A stretch of DNA of 64,000 nt from DATHZQ01 sp963823505 (GTDB lineage: Bacteria; Actinomycetota; Acidimicrobiia; Spongiisociales; UBA5794), in NCBI GenBank assembly GCA_963823505.1, contig CAWGLY010000001.1:1-64000 (forward strand), written 5' to 3'. The position numbers and the translations under genes were made by a program. Below, one piece after another: positions 52,091 to 60,713 of the stretch (the first letter of the stretch is position 1; the number at the start of each line of letters is the position of its first letter). The notes beneath the pieces are model-generated. The model had not been told where the DNA came from. It did no database searches and saw only the letters and a list, made by a program, of their open reading frames with translations.

Positions 52091-52456
52091 TCAGCAGAAA
52101 CTCTGCCCGCACCCACAGCTACGTTGCTGGTTGGGGTTGTTGATCGCAAACCCTGCACCCTGCAGACCCTGGTTCTTGAAGTCGATCGAGGCGCCACCCA
52201 GCATCGCCGCAGACTCGGCGTCAACAGCGAGGCGCACCCCACCGTTTTCGGTCACGACATCGGTGTCGTCGATCTTGCTGTCGAAGAACATGTCGTACGA
52301 AAACCCCGAACAGCCCCCCGGGCGGACCGCGAGGCGCAGCGCAAGCGAAGGATCGCCCTCGGCTTCGATCAGCTCGCGGACCTTCTCGGCCGCGGCATCG
52401 GTGAGCATCACCGGCGCCACAACGGTCTCTTCGGTAGTCGGTTCGTTCGTGATCAC
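52091..52456 (-). CDS. erpA: A-type iron-sulfur carrier (ErpA/HesB family)
   Basis: A 121-residue carrier with the three Cys of the family: Cys in PGGCSGFSY, and the pair in CGCG near the C-terminus (RSCGCGQSFC). A-type carriers pass Fe-S clusters to target enzymes. An additional C-terminal Cys is present. GTG 52456 is the start. The gene is divergent from mrp, another Fe-S factor, with a palindrome between them. Confidence 0.92.
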   Translation of the reverse strand: MITNEPTTEETVVAPVMLTDAAAEKVRELIEAEGDPSLALRLAVRPGGCSGFSYDMFFDSKIDDTDVVTENGGVRLAVDAESAAMLGGASIDFKNQGLQGAGFAINNPNQQRSCGCGQSFC

Positions 52457-52518
52457 GGTCCGAAGACCTCCTGGAGATGAAGCAGTGGTGCACGAGGAGT
52501 ATACGCCCTCAATTCACC

Positions 52519-52530
52519 CTATCGGGATAG
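52519..52530. promoter_or_regulatory. Palindrome CTATCGGGATAG between erpA and mrp
   Basis: Perfect 5-bp arms around GG, in the 107-bp gap between two divergent Fe-S genes. The location suits an operator for an Fe-S-sensing repressor, but the sequence does not match a consensus I know. Confidence 0.35.
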
Positions 52531-52563
52531 TGCTAATGGCTCATTGCGGCATAAGATGGCGCC

Positions 52564-53715
52564 ATGCCGGAAACAGCCGCCATCGAAGCCGCACTGCGCG
52601 GCGTCATCGACCCGGAGCTCGGCACGGACATCGTCGAGCTTGGCATGGTGAAAGACGTCATCGTCGACGGCGACACCGTGACGGTGAAGATCGCATTGAC
52701 CATTGCCGCCTGCCCGATGCGGGATCAGATCGAAAACGACGTGACGCGCAAGGTCGGTGCCATGCCGGGCGTCCGAGAGGTCGTCGTCCAAACAACAGCG
52801 ATGACCCAAACGGAGCGGTCGGCACTGATGACACGCGCCAGGAGGCACGCCAGAGAGGAGGCGGCCCAGACCCGGGTCAGCCCGCTCACCCGCGTGATCG
52901 CCGTCAGCAGCGGCAAGGGAGGCGTCGGCAAGTCGTCCCTGAGCGTCAATCTTGCTTTGGCCATCGCGGATCAGGGCCACGAGGTCGGTCTGCTCGACGC
53001 CGACATCTGGGGGTTCTCGATTCCCCGAATGCTGGGCGCCAACGGGATGCGCCTGGAAGCGACCGAAGATCGCAGCATCGTCCCCGGCGTCGCCCAAGGG
53101 CTGCACCTCGTATCAACGGGCTTGATCGTCGACAGCGAGGACACGGCACTCATGTGGCGAGGGTTGATGTTGTCGAAGGCGCTGGAACAGTTCCTTCACG
53201 ATGTGGCCTGGCCTCAGAACCTCGGATACCTGGTGCTGGACATGCCGCCGGGCACAGGCGACATCCAGATGGCACTATCCCGGCTGCTACCCCAAGCCGA
53301 AATGGTGGTCGTGACGACGCCGCAGCGTGCGGCGCAAAGGGTGGCAGCCCGGGTCGCCGACATGGCGAGGAGATCGTTCATGCCGGTCGTCGGTGTCATC
53401 GAGAACATGTCGGGGTTCACCACCGAAGAGGGGCGCCACTACGACCTGTTCGGCAAGGGCGGAGGCCGCGAGCTCGCCGACGACCTTGGTGTACCGCTCA
53501 TCGGGCAGATACCGCTCGACCCCTTCGTCGTGACGGGCGGCGACGACGGCGAGCCCGTCGTGCGTGCTCAGGCCGACTCCGCAGCGGCGAAGGCACTGAC
53601 CGCGGCGGCCGCACGGCTCACCGAGCTCGTACCGCCCGCAGAGGACGAAACCTGCACGTCACGGATCGCCCTCCTCGCCGAGCAGCTCGAGCAGCTGATC
53701 CCGACCGCCCGCTGA
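52564..53715 (+). CDS. mrp: Mrp/NBP35-type Fe-S carrier ATPase
   Basis: A 383-residue protein. An N-terminal MIP18/DUF59 domain (GVIDPELGTDIVELGMVKDV, Cys in AACPMRDQI) is followed by a P-loop ATPase with the deviant Walker A GKGGVGKS (117-124), DMPPGTGD and ENMSGF. The CxxC cluster motif seen in proteobacterial ApbC is absent after ENMSGF, as is common in Actinobacteria. It aids Fe-S delivery. It converges on a small membrane gene 13 bp away. Confidence 0.92.
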   Translation: MPETAAIEAALRGVIDPELGTDIVELGMVKDVIVDGDTVTVKIALTIAACPMRDQIENDVTRKVGAMPGVREVVVQTTAMTQTERSALMTRARRHAREEAAQTRVSPLTRVIAVSSGKGGVGKSSLSVNLALAIADQGHEVGLLDADIWGFSIPRMLGANGMRLEATEDRSIVPGVAQGLHLVSTGLIVDSEDTALMWRGLMLSKALEQFLHDVAWPQNLGYLVLDMPPGTGDIQMALSRLLPQAEMVVVTTPQRAAQRVAARVADMARRSFMPVVGVIENMSGFTTEEGRHYDLFGKGGGRELADDLGVPLIGQIPLDPFVVTGGDDGEPVVRAQADSAAAKALTAAAARLTELVPPAEDETCTSRIALLAEQLEQLIPTAR

Positions 53716-53728
53716 AGGCCTCGCGCCC

Positions 53729-54010
53729 TCAGCGATCCGGCGGCAGCTCGATGATCAGGTGGGATCCGGGGTCGGGCTTGTCGCCGGAATCGTCCTGATC
53801 GGCCTTCTGCTTGGTCGACTGCTCCTCCTCGACCGTATGCTCGATCGCGGGTTGGTAGATCTGCCCGATCATGCTCAGACCAAGGCCGGGAGGCCGGCGC
53901 TTGTTCTTGTAGTAGATCCAGCCTCGACTCTCGGCCCACAACGCCAAGCGGTGTAGCCCGTAGACGGCAGCAGCCGCTACGACCCCGGCGATGATCCAGA
54001 ACCACGGCAT
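53729..54010 (-). CDS. Small single-helix membrane protein, unknown
   Basis: A 93-residue protein: one N-terminal helix (FWIIAGVVAAAAVYGLHRLAL), a segment with WIYYKNKRRPPGLGLSMIGQ, and an acidic hydrophilic tail (HTVEEEQSTKQKADQDDSGD). The tail should be cytoplasmic or periplasmic depending on orientation. The GLGLSM...YQPAIEHTV pattern appears in other actinobacterial small proteins of unknown role. It lies 43 bp downstream of the M23 peptidase gene and is likely in the same transcript. Confidence 0.72.
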   Translation of the reverse strand: MPWFWIIAGVVAAAAVYGLHRLALWAESRGWIYYKNKRRPPGLGLSMIGQIYQPAIEHTVEEEQSTKQKADQDDSGDKPDPGSHLIIELPPDR

Positions 54011-54053
54011 ACGGCCATTGTTGCAGGCCTCCCGGTGCCGCCTTCTCAGATGC

Positions 54054-55214
54054 TCAGAAGCAGAGGCCGGCCACGAGGGGGTAGGGGTTGATGGCCGAGC
54101 CGCCGCCGGGGTGATGCTCGAAGTGCAGGTGGGAGACCGTGTAGCGGGCGTTCCCCGAGTTCCCCACATACCCGATGAGCTGGCCTGCGGAGACGGCCTG
54201 CCCCGACGACAAGCCGGCGGCGTATCCGTCGAGGTGGGCGTAGTAGTAGCTGTCTCCGCTGTTCCCACCGAGCCAGATGGTGATTCCGCCGAGCGAGCTG
54301 TTGGACAGCCTCGAGATCACTCCCGATTCGATGGCAACGAGCGGCGTGCCCCGCGACGCGATCATGTCGACACCTTGGTGGGATCTGCCGCCCGACCGAG
54401 GAGCACCCCAGGTATCGGTGAACGACACCGCACCGTTGACCGGGCATGCCCGTCCCCCCGAAACCGGAGGAGGCGGTGGCGGTGGGGTCGTCGTCACAAC
54501 GCCGGTCGTTGTGGTCGTCACGTCGTCGCCTGGAGCGTTGGTACCCGGGGGCGCTGTCGTCGAGGTGGCGCGCCGTCGAGCCTCTTCCTCGGCGCGGCGG
54601 CGAGCTTCTTCGGCGGCGCGGCGCTTGGCTTCCTCTTGAGCGGCGTACGCCGATGCGATCGCGTTGTACTCCTGGTCGGCGGCGCCCAGCTTCTCGAGGA
54701 TCTCCACCGCAAGCACATCGAGTTCGGCAACGGCGCTCTCCTGTTCAATGAGCAACGAGTCCAGAAGCGCCTGCTGATCCCCCATCGCAGCCTCGAGGGC
54801 CAGCAGCCGGCTCAGCGTGGCGTCACTCGATTCCGACAACGTCTCCAGATAGCTGGTGCGGACCGGGATATCGTTGATCGAACCCGCATCGAGCACGGCG
54901 AGGCCTGTGCCCGCCCCGGCCTCCATGTACATGGTTCGGGCCACGTCGAGGGCCTCGATCTTCAGGTCCGACAAGGCACGCTCGGCCACGGAGATCTCCA
55001 CACCGAGCAGTTGGAGTTGGTCTTCGGTGTTGGCGGCGAGGTTGACGGCGGTGTCGTACTCGGCAGTGATCTCGTTGAGCTCGCGGGACACCGCTTTGCG
55101 GCGCTCGGCAGCAGCCGCAACGTCTGCAGGGGTGATCTCGTCGTCGCCCGTAGCTGCATACGCGGGCGCCGTGAGCAGCAGCACGGTGACGATGACGGCA
55201 ATGAGACGCTTCAT
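54054..55214 (-). CDS. Secreted coiled-coil M23 metallopeptidase (EnvC/NlpD-like)
   Basis: A 386-residue exported protein: signal peptide (MKRLIAVIVTVLLLTAPAYA), coiled coil (about 25-215), Thr/Pro-rich linker, and a C-terminal M23 domain. The zinc ligands are His279 and Asp283 (HQGVD) and the H-x-H of HLHFE (His362, His364), all intact, so it should be active on peptidoglycan cross-bridges or stem peptides. Such proteins act in cell division. ATG 55214 overlaps the upstream MBL gene (ATGA). Confidence 0.9.
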   Translation of the reverse strand: MKRLIAVIVTVLLLTAPAYAATGDDEITPADVAAAAERRKAVSRELNEITAEYDTAVNLAANTEDQLQLLGVEISVAERALSDLKIEALDVARTMYMEAGAGTGLAVLDAGSINDIPVRTSYLETLSESSDATLSRLLALEAAMGDQQALLDSLLIEQESAVAELDVLAVEILEKLGAADQEYNAIASAYAAQEEAKRRAAEEARRRAEEEARRRATSTTAPPGTNAPGDDVTTTTTGVVTTTPPPPPPPVSGGRACPVNGAVSFTDTWGAPRSGGRSHQGVDMIASRGTPLVAIESGVISRLSNSSLGGITIWLGGNSGDSYYYAHLDGYAAGLSSGQAVSAGQLIGYVGNSGNARYTVSHLHFEHHPGGGSAINPYPLVAGLCF

Positions 55215-55999
55215 GAAGACACCTCTGGAAGTCGAATGACGGCTCCCCCGACCGGGCCGTCGCCCGGGAACTCTAACCGTCCTTCAGCGGCGAGTTTTCT
55301 CAGCTGCGTTTTGACCTGCATCGTCGCCGCCGGAACGAGTGCGGCATCGAGACCCGCGTAGACGGTGGACACGATGTCCTCCACGGTGCCGGCCCCCGCC
55401 GCGACCGACGCAACGATCTGGTCCTCGCGCATCGTCCGATGCGCGATGTAGGCCTCGACCATCTTCGCCGCATCGGGAATCTCGGGACCATGACCCGGGT
55501 AGAGGTGCTCAGGCTGCAGCGCCAGGACCTTGTGCAGGGAGTCCATGTACGCGGCGGCGTCCTCGATGATCACCGTCGATCCGCCCATGATGTGATCGCC
55601 CGTGAACAGCACCGCTCCGCCGAGATAGCAGATGTGGTCCGCGGTATGGCCGGGGGTGTGCACCACCGTGAGCTCGGTGCGACCGACCGCGATGGTGTCG
55701 CCGTCCGCAAGCCGGGAGTCGGGCTCGAAAGAGGGGCCGCGATCAAACCCGTAGGCAGGAACGTCCAACCGGGCGGCGAGGGGGTTGGCGGCAGGTGCGT
55801 GGTCGGGGTGGGTGTGGGTGACGAGCACGGCGAGCGGCGCGGTCTCGCCCAGCGCATACTCGATGGCCGCAAGGTGAAGGTCGAGGACGGGACCGGGGTC
55901 GATCACCACCGACCGGCCGTCGTCTTCCACGACGTAGGTGTTGGTTCCCGGGCCCGTGTACGGCCCGGGGTTGGGGGCGAGCACTCTCTCGACACGCAT
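55211..55999 (-). CDS. Metallo-beta-lactamase fold hydrolase (LACTB2-like)
   Basis: A 262-residue MBL-fold protein with the zinc motif HTHPDH (LVTHTHPDHAPAANPLA) plus later ligands in HTPGHTADH, TGDHIMGGS and YPGHGPEI. The C-terminal winged-helix-like end (VKTQLRKLAAEGRLEF) matches LACTB2-like hydrolases, which act on RNA or thioesters. The true substrate is not known. It lies between NUDIX and M23 in an fxsA-NUDIX-MBL-M23 run. Confidence 0.88.
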   Translation of the reverse strand: MRVERVLAPNPGPYTGPGTNTYVVEDDGRSVVIDPGPVLDLHLAAIEYALGETAPLAVLVTHTHPDHAPAANPLAARLDVPAYGFDRGPSFEPDSRLADGDTIAVGRTELTVVHTPGHTADHICYLGGAVLFTGDHIMGGSTVIIEDAAAYMDSLHKVLALQPEHLYPGHGPEIPDAAKMVEAYIAHRTMREDQIVASVAAGAGTVEDIVSTVYAGLDAALVPAATMQVKTQLRKLAAEGRLEFPGDGPVGGAVIRLPEVSS

Positions 56000-56024
56000 C
56001 AGCGACCGACCACGGCAGAAGTGC

Positions 56025-56825
56025 TCACCCGCCGAGCTCCGGAATGGGCTCGCCGGTCGTCGTCGTCACCCGCACTGCGTTCGCCCACGTCTCAGCATCA
56101 GGCGGAAGGTCGGCGAGATCCTCGAACCCCGGTTCGCCCGGCAACACGGCTTCGATGGCGCCGGCGGGCATTGTGCGGATGCGAGGTTGGATCGGTGGGA
56201 CCACATCGAGCGATCGGGCGTACTCGAGAATCGCTCGTGGGGAACCAAGTTGGGCAAAATGCTGCAGCGTCCTGCGAGTCGGCAACGGCAGGAGGAAACC
56301 CCCTGCGGCTGCACGCTCCAGCGCCTCGCCGGGCTCGACCCACGCAACCGCATCCATCTCCCGGCCGTCGGCGATCCCATCGATCCCGCCACCCACCTCG
56401 GCGACGTAGAAGCGGGCGTCGAAACGGACGGGGACCATGGTCGGGGTGATCCACCGCGAAAACCACGCCAGGTCGGCGCCGGCAAACCTCTGGTCCGACG
56501 TGCCGGCAGCTCTGTAGATCTCGACACCGTGCGGACGGTCGTCCGGGGCCAGCGTGAAAGGCTCTCTGCTGAGCCAGACGCCGGCTTCCTCGACGAGCTC
56601 GCGGAGTGCCGCCGCCCTCCAGGCAACGTCGTCGGCGTCATCGCAACCCGCTACGGCAGCGCGAGCCTCGCCTCCGCCATCACTCTCGTCGACGACCCCA
56701 CCGGGGAATACCCAGGCGCCGCCCATGAAGCGAGCGCCGCGCCCGCGCTGTGCCATCAGCACCTCGCACCCGGCTGCGGTACCGCGCAGCAGGCACAGGC
56801 TCGAAGACGGACGGGGCGCAGGCAT
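56025..56825 (-). CDS. NUDIX hydrolase, NUDT19-like
   Basis: A 266-residue NUDIX protein. The box is split by an insertion of about twenty residues: GGVVDES, then AWRAAALRELVEEAGV. That spacing, with FMGGAWVFPGG, resembles NUDT19-type CoA diphosphatases rather than MutT. The catalytic RELxEExG core is intact. ATG 56825 overlaps the fxsA stop (TGATG). The product could hydrolyse acyl-CoA or nucleotide diphosphates. Confidence 0.82.
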   Translation of the reverse strand: MPAPRPSSSLCLLRGTAAGCEVLMAQRGRGARFMGGAWVFPGGVVDESDGGGEARAAVAGCDDADDVAWRAAALRELVEEAGVWLSREPFTLAPDDRPHGVEIYRAAGTSDQRFAGADLAWFSRWITPTMVPVRFDARFYVAEVGGGIDGIADGREMDAVAWVEPGEALERAAAGGFLLPLPTRRTLQHFAQLGSPRAILEYARSLDVVPPIQPRIRTMPAGAIEAVLPGEPGFEDLADLPPDAETWANAVRVTTTTGEPIPELGG

Positions 56826-57193
56826 CACAGGATCTGCACCCTGCCCTGCATCCGCTTGCTGCCGTAGCGACGAACGGCCTCTCGCACCTGCGGGACGAGG
56901 AGGAGGAATCCGACCGCATCGGTCAAAAAGCCTGGGGTGATCATGAGTGCGCCGGCCACCAGGATCATGGCCCCGTGGGCGAGCTCCTTCGTGGGAAAGC
57001 CGCCGGCAGCCACGGTCGACTGTATTCGCTGGAGTTGACCCCGACCCTGCCTGGACACCAGCACTGATCCGAGCAGAGCGGTGATGACGACCAACGCGAT
57101 CGTGGGCCCGAGACCCAGCCGATCGCCCACGACGATGAAGAGGGCGATCTCGATCAGCGGGACGACGGTGAACAGCACAAACAGCGTGGGCAT
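56825..57193 (-). CDS. fxsA: FxsA family membrane protein
   Basis: A 122-residue membrane protein with the FxsA pattern: LFTVVPLIEIALFIVVGDRLG, a helix ending TALLGSVLVSRQG, and a C-terminal ITPGFLTDAVGFLLLVPQVR. In E. coli the homologue eases exclusion of phage T7 by F plasmids; its cellular role is unclear. ATG 57193 is 46 bp from the divergent selA start. Confidence 0.9.
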   Translation of the reverse strand: MPTLFVLFTVVPLIEIALFIVVGDRLGLGPTIALVVITALLGSVLVSRQGRGQLQRIQSTVAAGGFPTKELAHGAMILVAGALMITPGFLTDAVGFLLLVPQVREAVRRYGSKRMQGRVQIL

Positions 57194-57239
57194 GGTGCGC
57201 ACGAAGGAGAGGATACCGGCACCGGTAGGCTTCCCGACT

Positions 57240-58565
57240 GTGAGCGTGCGCAGGCTGCCTTCCGTCGACGTCCTCGCCCGATCGCTGGTGAGCGAACCGG
57301 GTCTGAAGGACCTGCCGCTCCCCATCGTCGTGGCAACGGTGCGCAGCGCCATCGAAGACGCCCGCACCCAGGGCGACGTCGATCCCGAGACGGTGGCCCG
57401 GCAGACGCTCAGGCGGCTGGTCGCCAGGCGGCCGCAGCGCATCGTCAACGCCACCGGGGTGCTGCTGCACACCAACCTCGGCAGGGCGCCGCTCCATGAC
57501 GAGGCCGCAGCCGCCGCTTCGGCGGTCGCCCGTGGGTACGGCAACGTCGAGTTCGACCTGCTTGCCGGGCGGCGAGGTGGCAGACACACCTATCTCGACG
57601 AGCTCCTCAGGGCCGTGACCGGCGCCGAGGCGGGCCTTGCGGTCAACAACAACGCGGGAGCGCTGCTCCTGTGCCTGGCGGCCCTCGCAGCACCAGGCAA
57701 CGTGCTGGTCTCCCGAGGAGAGCTCATCGAGATCGGTGGTTCCTTCCGGCTGCCAGAGCTGATGGCGGCCTCGGGGGCGAGGCTGCTCGAGGTGGGCACG
57801 ACCAATCGCACGCGCCCTTCCGACTACGCCTCCCGGATCGGCGAGGCCGAGCTGGTTCTCAAAGTGCACCCGTCCAACTACCGCGTCGAAGGGTTCGCAG
57901 AGGAGGTGGGCTACCGGCAGCTCGCTGCGCTCGCTCACGAAGGGAGCACACCTTTCGTCGCCGATGTCGGAAGCGGTCTGCTCGACGTGCGGACGCCGTG
58001 GTTGGCTGGACCACCCCCGGCGTGGCTAGCCGCTGAACCCGGAGTTCGGCAGACCTTGGAGGCCGGCGCCGACGTTGTGCTCTTCAGCGGCGACAAACTG
58101 CTTGGTGGACCGCAGGCAGGCGTGATCGCCGGCTCGGCGGCGCTGGTCGACAGCATCGCACGACATCCGATGATGCGGGCGCTGCGGCTCGACGGTCCCA
58201 CGCTGGCGGCCCTCGTCGTCACGCTGGAGCTCTACGGCGCAGGGCGAGGCGCCGAGATCCCCTTCTGGAGCATGGTGAGCCTCGACACCGAGGCCCTGAC
58301 CGCCCGGATCGACAGCATCAGGTCGCAAGTCGCCGGCTCGACAGAGGTCGTGATGGGAGCCTCGTTGCCCGGGGCCGGCTCTGTGCCGGGCGAGACGATC
58401 CCCACCCCGGTCCTGGCGGTCGCCGATCGACCAGATGAGCTCTGGCGCCGCCTCCTCGATGCGGACCCGCCGATCCTGGCGCGACGTCACGATGGCCGCC
58501 TGATGATTGATCTGCGGACGGTGAATCCAGAAGACGACGGGCACGTTGCGGCGGCGCTCGCCTGA
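57240..58565 (+). CDS. selA: L-seryl-tRNA(Sec) selenium transferase
   Basis: A 441-residue PLP enzyme. IVNATGVLLHTNLGRAPL, FDLLAGRRGGRHTY, AVNNNAGALLLCL and the PLP-binding Lys286 in SGDKLLGGPQAG are family signatures. It turns seryl-tRNA(Sec) into selenocysteyl-tRNA(Sec) with selenophosphate. The start is GTG 57240 (GTG 57246 is an alternative). Its stop overlaps selB by TGATG. No selD or tRNA-Sec gene was found in the window. Confidence 0.94.
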   Translation: MSVRRLPSVDVLARSLVSEPGLKDLPLPIVVATVRSAIEDARTQGDVDPETVARQTLRRLVARRPQRIVNATGVLLHTNLGRAPLHDEAAAAASAVARGYGNVEFDLLAGRRGGRHTYLDELLRAVTGAEAGLAVNNNAGALLLCLAALAAPGNVLVSRGELIEIGGSFRLPELMAASGARLLEVGTTNRTRPSDYASRIGEAELVLKVHPSNYRVEGFAEEVGYRQLAALAHEGSTPFVADVGSGLLDVRTPWLAGPPPAWLAAEPGVRQTLEAGADVVLFSGDKLLGGPQAGVIAGSAALVDSIARHPMMRALRLDGPTLAALVVTLELYGAGRGAEIPFWSMVSLDTEALTARIDSIRSQVAGSTEVVMGASLPGAGSVPGETIPTPVLAVADRPDELWRRLLDADPPILARRHDGRLMIDLRTVNPEDDGHVAAALA

Positions 58566-60394
58566 TGCCCATCGTCGCCACGGCCGGCCACGTCGACCAT
58601 GGAAAGTCCACGCTGGTGACCGCGTTGACGGGTCGCGACCCCGACCGGTGGGAAGAGGAGAAGCGCCGCGGCCTCACCATCGACCTCGGTTTCGCCTGGA
58701 CGGACATCGGCGGACACCGTGCCGGCTTCGTCGATGTCCCCGGTCACGAGCGCTTCATCAAGAACATGCTGGCAGGGGTAGGCGCAGTGGACGTGGCGCT
58801 CTTCGTCGTGGCCGCCGACGAGGGCTGGATGCCGCAGAGTGAAGAACACCTGGCGATCCTCGATGCTTTGCACGTCGCCCACGGCGTCGTCGCATTGAGC
58901 CGGGTCGACCTCGTCGATCCCGATCTCGCCGAGCTCGCCGCTGCCGAGGTGGCCGAGCACACCGAGGGCACGACGCTGGCCACATGGCCGGTCGTCCAGG
59001 TGTCCGCGCTGCGGGGGGATGGCCTCGACGATCTCCGCCGTGCACTCGCCGCCGAGCTCGATGCCGCAGGAGCGCCGCAGGACATTGGACGGGCTCGGAT
59101 GTGGGTCGATCGAGCGTTCCTCGTCGGTGGCGCAGGGCTGGTGGTCACCGGGACCCTGGCAGAGGGACCGGTTCAGAAGGGCGATACCGTTGCGCTCTGG
59201 CCAGGAGGGAGCGAGGCCAGAGTCCGCACCATCCAGAGCCATGAGACCGAGGTCGATGTGGTCGGTCCTGGGAATCGTGTGGCCCTCAACCTGACCGGAA
59301 TCGACCGTGCGGAGGTACCGAGGGGGACGATGCTCGGTGCCGCAGGGGCATTCGCCGCAACCCGACGGCTGCTGGCTCGCCTGGAGCCGGTACGGGCGTG
59401 GCCTGGTGCCGTCACCGACCGCGGCGCCTACCACCTCCATGCGGGCAGCGGGCACTGGCCCGCCGGCGTCCGGTTGCTGGGCGGCAAGCGAGTGGAGGGC
59501 CCCACGGCGGCGCTGCTGACGCTCGACGAGCCGGTTCCGTTGCGCATGGGCGATCGTTTTGTCGTACGCGAAGTCGGCAGGCGTGCCGTGGTGGCGGGGG
59601 GTGTCGTGCTCGATCCGCGACCTCCTGCGGCCAGCAAAGCGGCTGAGGCTGCTCAGGCGCTCACCGCGGTGCTCGGCGCCGACCGCGATGCCTGGGCCGC
59701 AGCGCTGCTCGACATCAGAGGAGCTGCGACCAGGTCGGAGTTGGACCTCGACACCGGCGGCGGCGCGGTCTCCGATGCCATCGCCGTCAACGACCTCGTC
59801 ATGACGCCCCCCCATGCCGAAGCCACGCTCGCAAAGCTGGTGGAAGTGACCGAAGCGTTCCACGACGCCAACCCGATGCGCCCCGGCATTCCCGCCGCAA
59901 CCCTGGCGTCAGCAGCTGGCGTCGATCAGCCCGTGCTCGAACTGCTGATCACCGCAGAGGGCAGCGGGCTCACCCAGGAGGGCGCCACCGTCCGTCTCAC
60001 CACGTTTGGTGTGACGTGGACTCCAGAGCACGAACGGACTTGGGAGACGGCGCAGCAGCGGCTCGCTGCAGCCGGCCTGGCGGTTCCCCGGCTCTCGTCA
60101 CTCGACCTCGACCGGGAGTTGCTGCATGCCATCGTCCGCGACGACGCGCTCGTCATCGTCGGCAACGATGTGGCGTACCTGCCTGAGCAGATCGCTGAGA
60201 TCCTGCACCGCCTCGAGGGCTTTGCGGACGGGTTCACCGTCAGCGAGTTCCGCGACACGATGGGCATCTCGAGACGCCACGCGGTGCCGCTCCTCGAGTG
60301 GCTCGACAACCAGGGTTGGACATCGCGTCGCGGCGATGTCCGCACGCTCAGACGGCGGCCGAAGCAACCCGCTGACGACGCTCTGCTTCGGTGA
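58565..60394 (+). CDS. selB: Selenocysteine-specific elongation factor
   Basis: A 609-residue GTPase. The G1 motif GHVDHGKST (8-16) is followed by RRGLTIDLGF and DVPGHERFI; the G4 motif appears as SRVD, a change from NKxD also seen in other SelB proteins. After the EF-Tu-like domains, the C-terminal half holds the winged helices that bind the SECIS hairpin (TVSEFRDTMGISRRHAVPLL). It brings Sec-tRNA to UGA codons. The last 47 bp overlap the convergent whiB gene. Confidence 0.94.
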   Translation: MPIVATAGHVDHGKSTLVTALTGRDPDRWEEEKRRGLTIDLGFAWTDIGGHRAGFVDVPGHERFIKNMLAGVGAVDVALFVVAADEGWMPQSEEHLAILDALHVAHGVVALSRVDLVDPDLAELAAAEVAEHTEGTTLATWPVVQVSALRGDGLDDLRRALAAELDAAGAPQDIGRARMWVDRAFLVGGAGLVVTGTLAEGPVQKGDTVALWPGGSEARVRTIQSHETEVDVVGPGNRVALNLTGIDRAEVPRGTMLGAAGAFAATRRLLARLEPVRAWPGAVTDRGAYHLHAGSGHWPAGVRLLGGKRVEGPTAALLTLDEPVPLRMGDRFVVREVGRRAVVAGGVVLDPRPPAASKAAEAAQALTAVLGADRDAWAAALLDIRGAATRSELDLDTGGGAVSDAIAVNDLVMTPPHAEATLAKLVEVTEAFHDANPMRPGIPAATLASAAGVDQPVLELLITAEGSGLTQEGATVRLTTFGVTWTPEHERTWETAQQRLAAAGLAVPRLSSLDLDRELLHAIVRDDALVIVGNDVAYLPEQIAEILHRLEGFADGFTVSEFRDTMGISRRHAVPLLEWLDNQGWTSRRGDVRTLRRRPKQPADDALLR

Positions 60395-60611
60395 AGCCAC
60401 CCCAGATGCCGTAGGGCTCGCGAATCGTCATCGCGTACTCCAGGCACTGTGTCTTGACGGGGCAGATCTGGCAGATCGACTTTGCTCGAATCTCTCGCCT
60501 CTCTCGTTCGTCTTTCCGCTCCTGCGTACTCGGGGGGAAGAACAAATGGGAGTGGTTGCCTCGGCAAAGCGCAATCGGCTGCCAAGTGCGGTCGAGCGAA
60601 GTCGTCATCAT
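60348..60611 (-). CDS. WhiB family iron-sulfur transcription factor
   Basis: An 87-residue WhiB protein with the four cluster cysteines Cys16, Cys47, Cys50 and Cys56 (C...CxxCxxxxxC) and the GIWGG turn before a basic C-terminus (TEAERRQRV). It binds a [4Fe-4S] cluster and works with the primary sigma factor; the family is confined to Actinobacteria and their phages. A GGAGG ribosome site lies 10 nt upstream. Which Wbl class it belongs to cannot be told by eye. Confidence 0.94.
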   Translation of the reverse strand: MMTTSLDRTWQPIALCRGNHSHLFFPPSTQERKDERERREIRAKSICQICPVKTQCLEYAMTIREPYGIWGGFTEAERRQRVASAAV

Positions 60612-60713
60612 CGGGGGGATACCTCCAGACCCAAGGGGGGTGCCTCACAACAGCGGGATGAAGGTAGCGAGTAGATCCCACCGGCACAAGGGAATACCTG
60701 GAAGAATCGCTTG

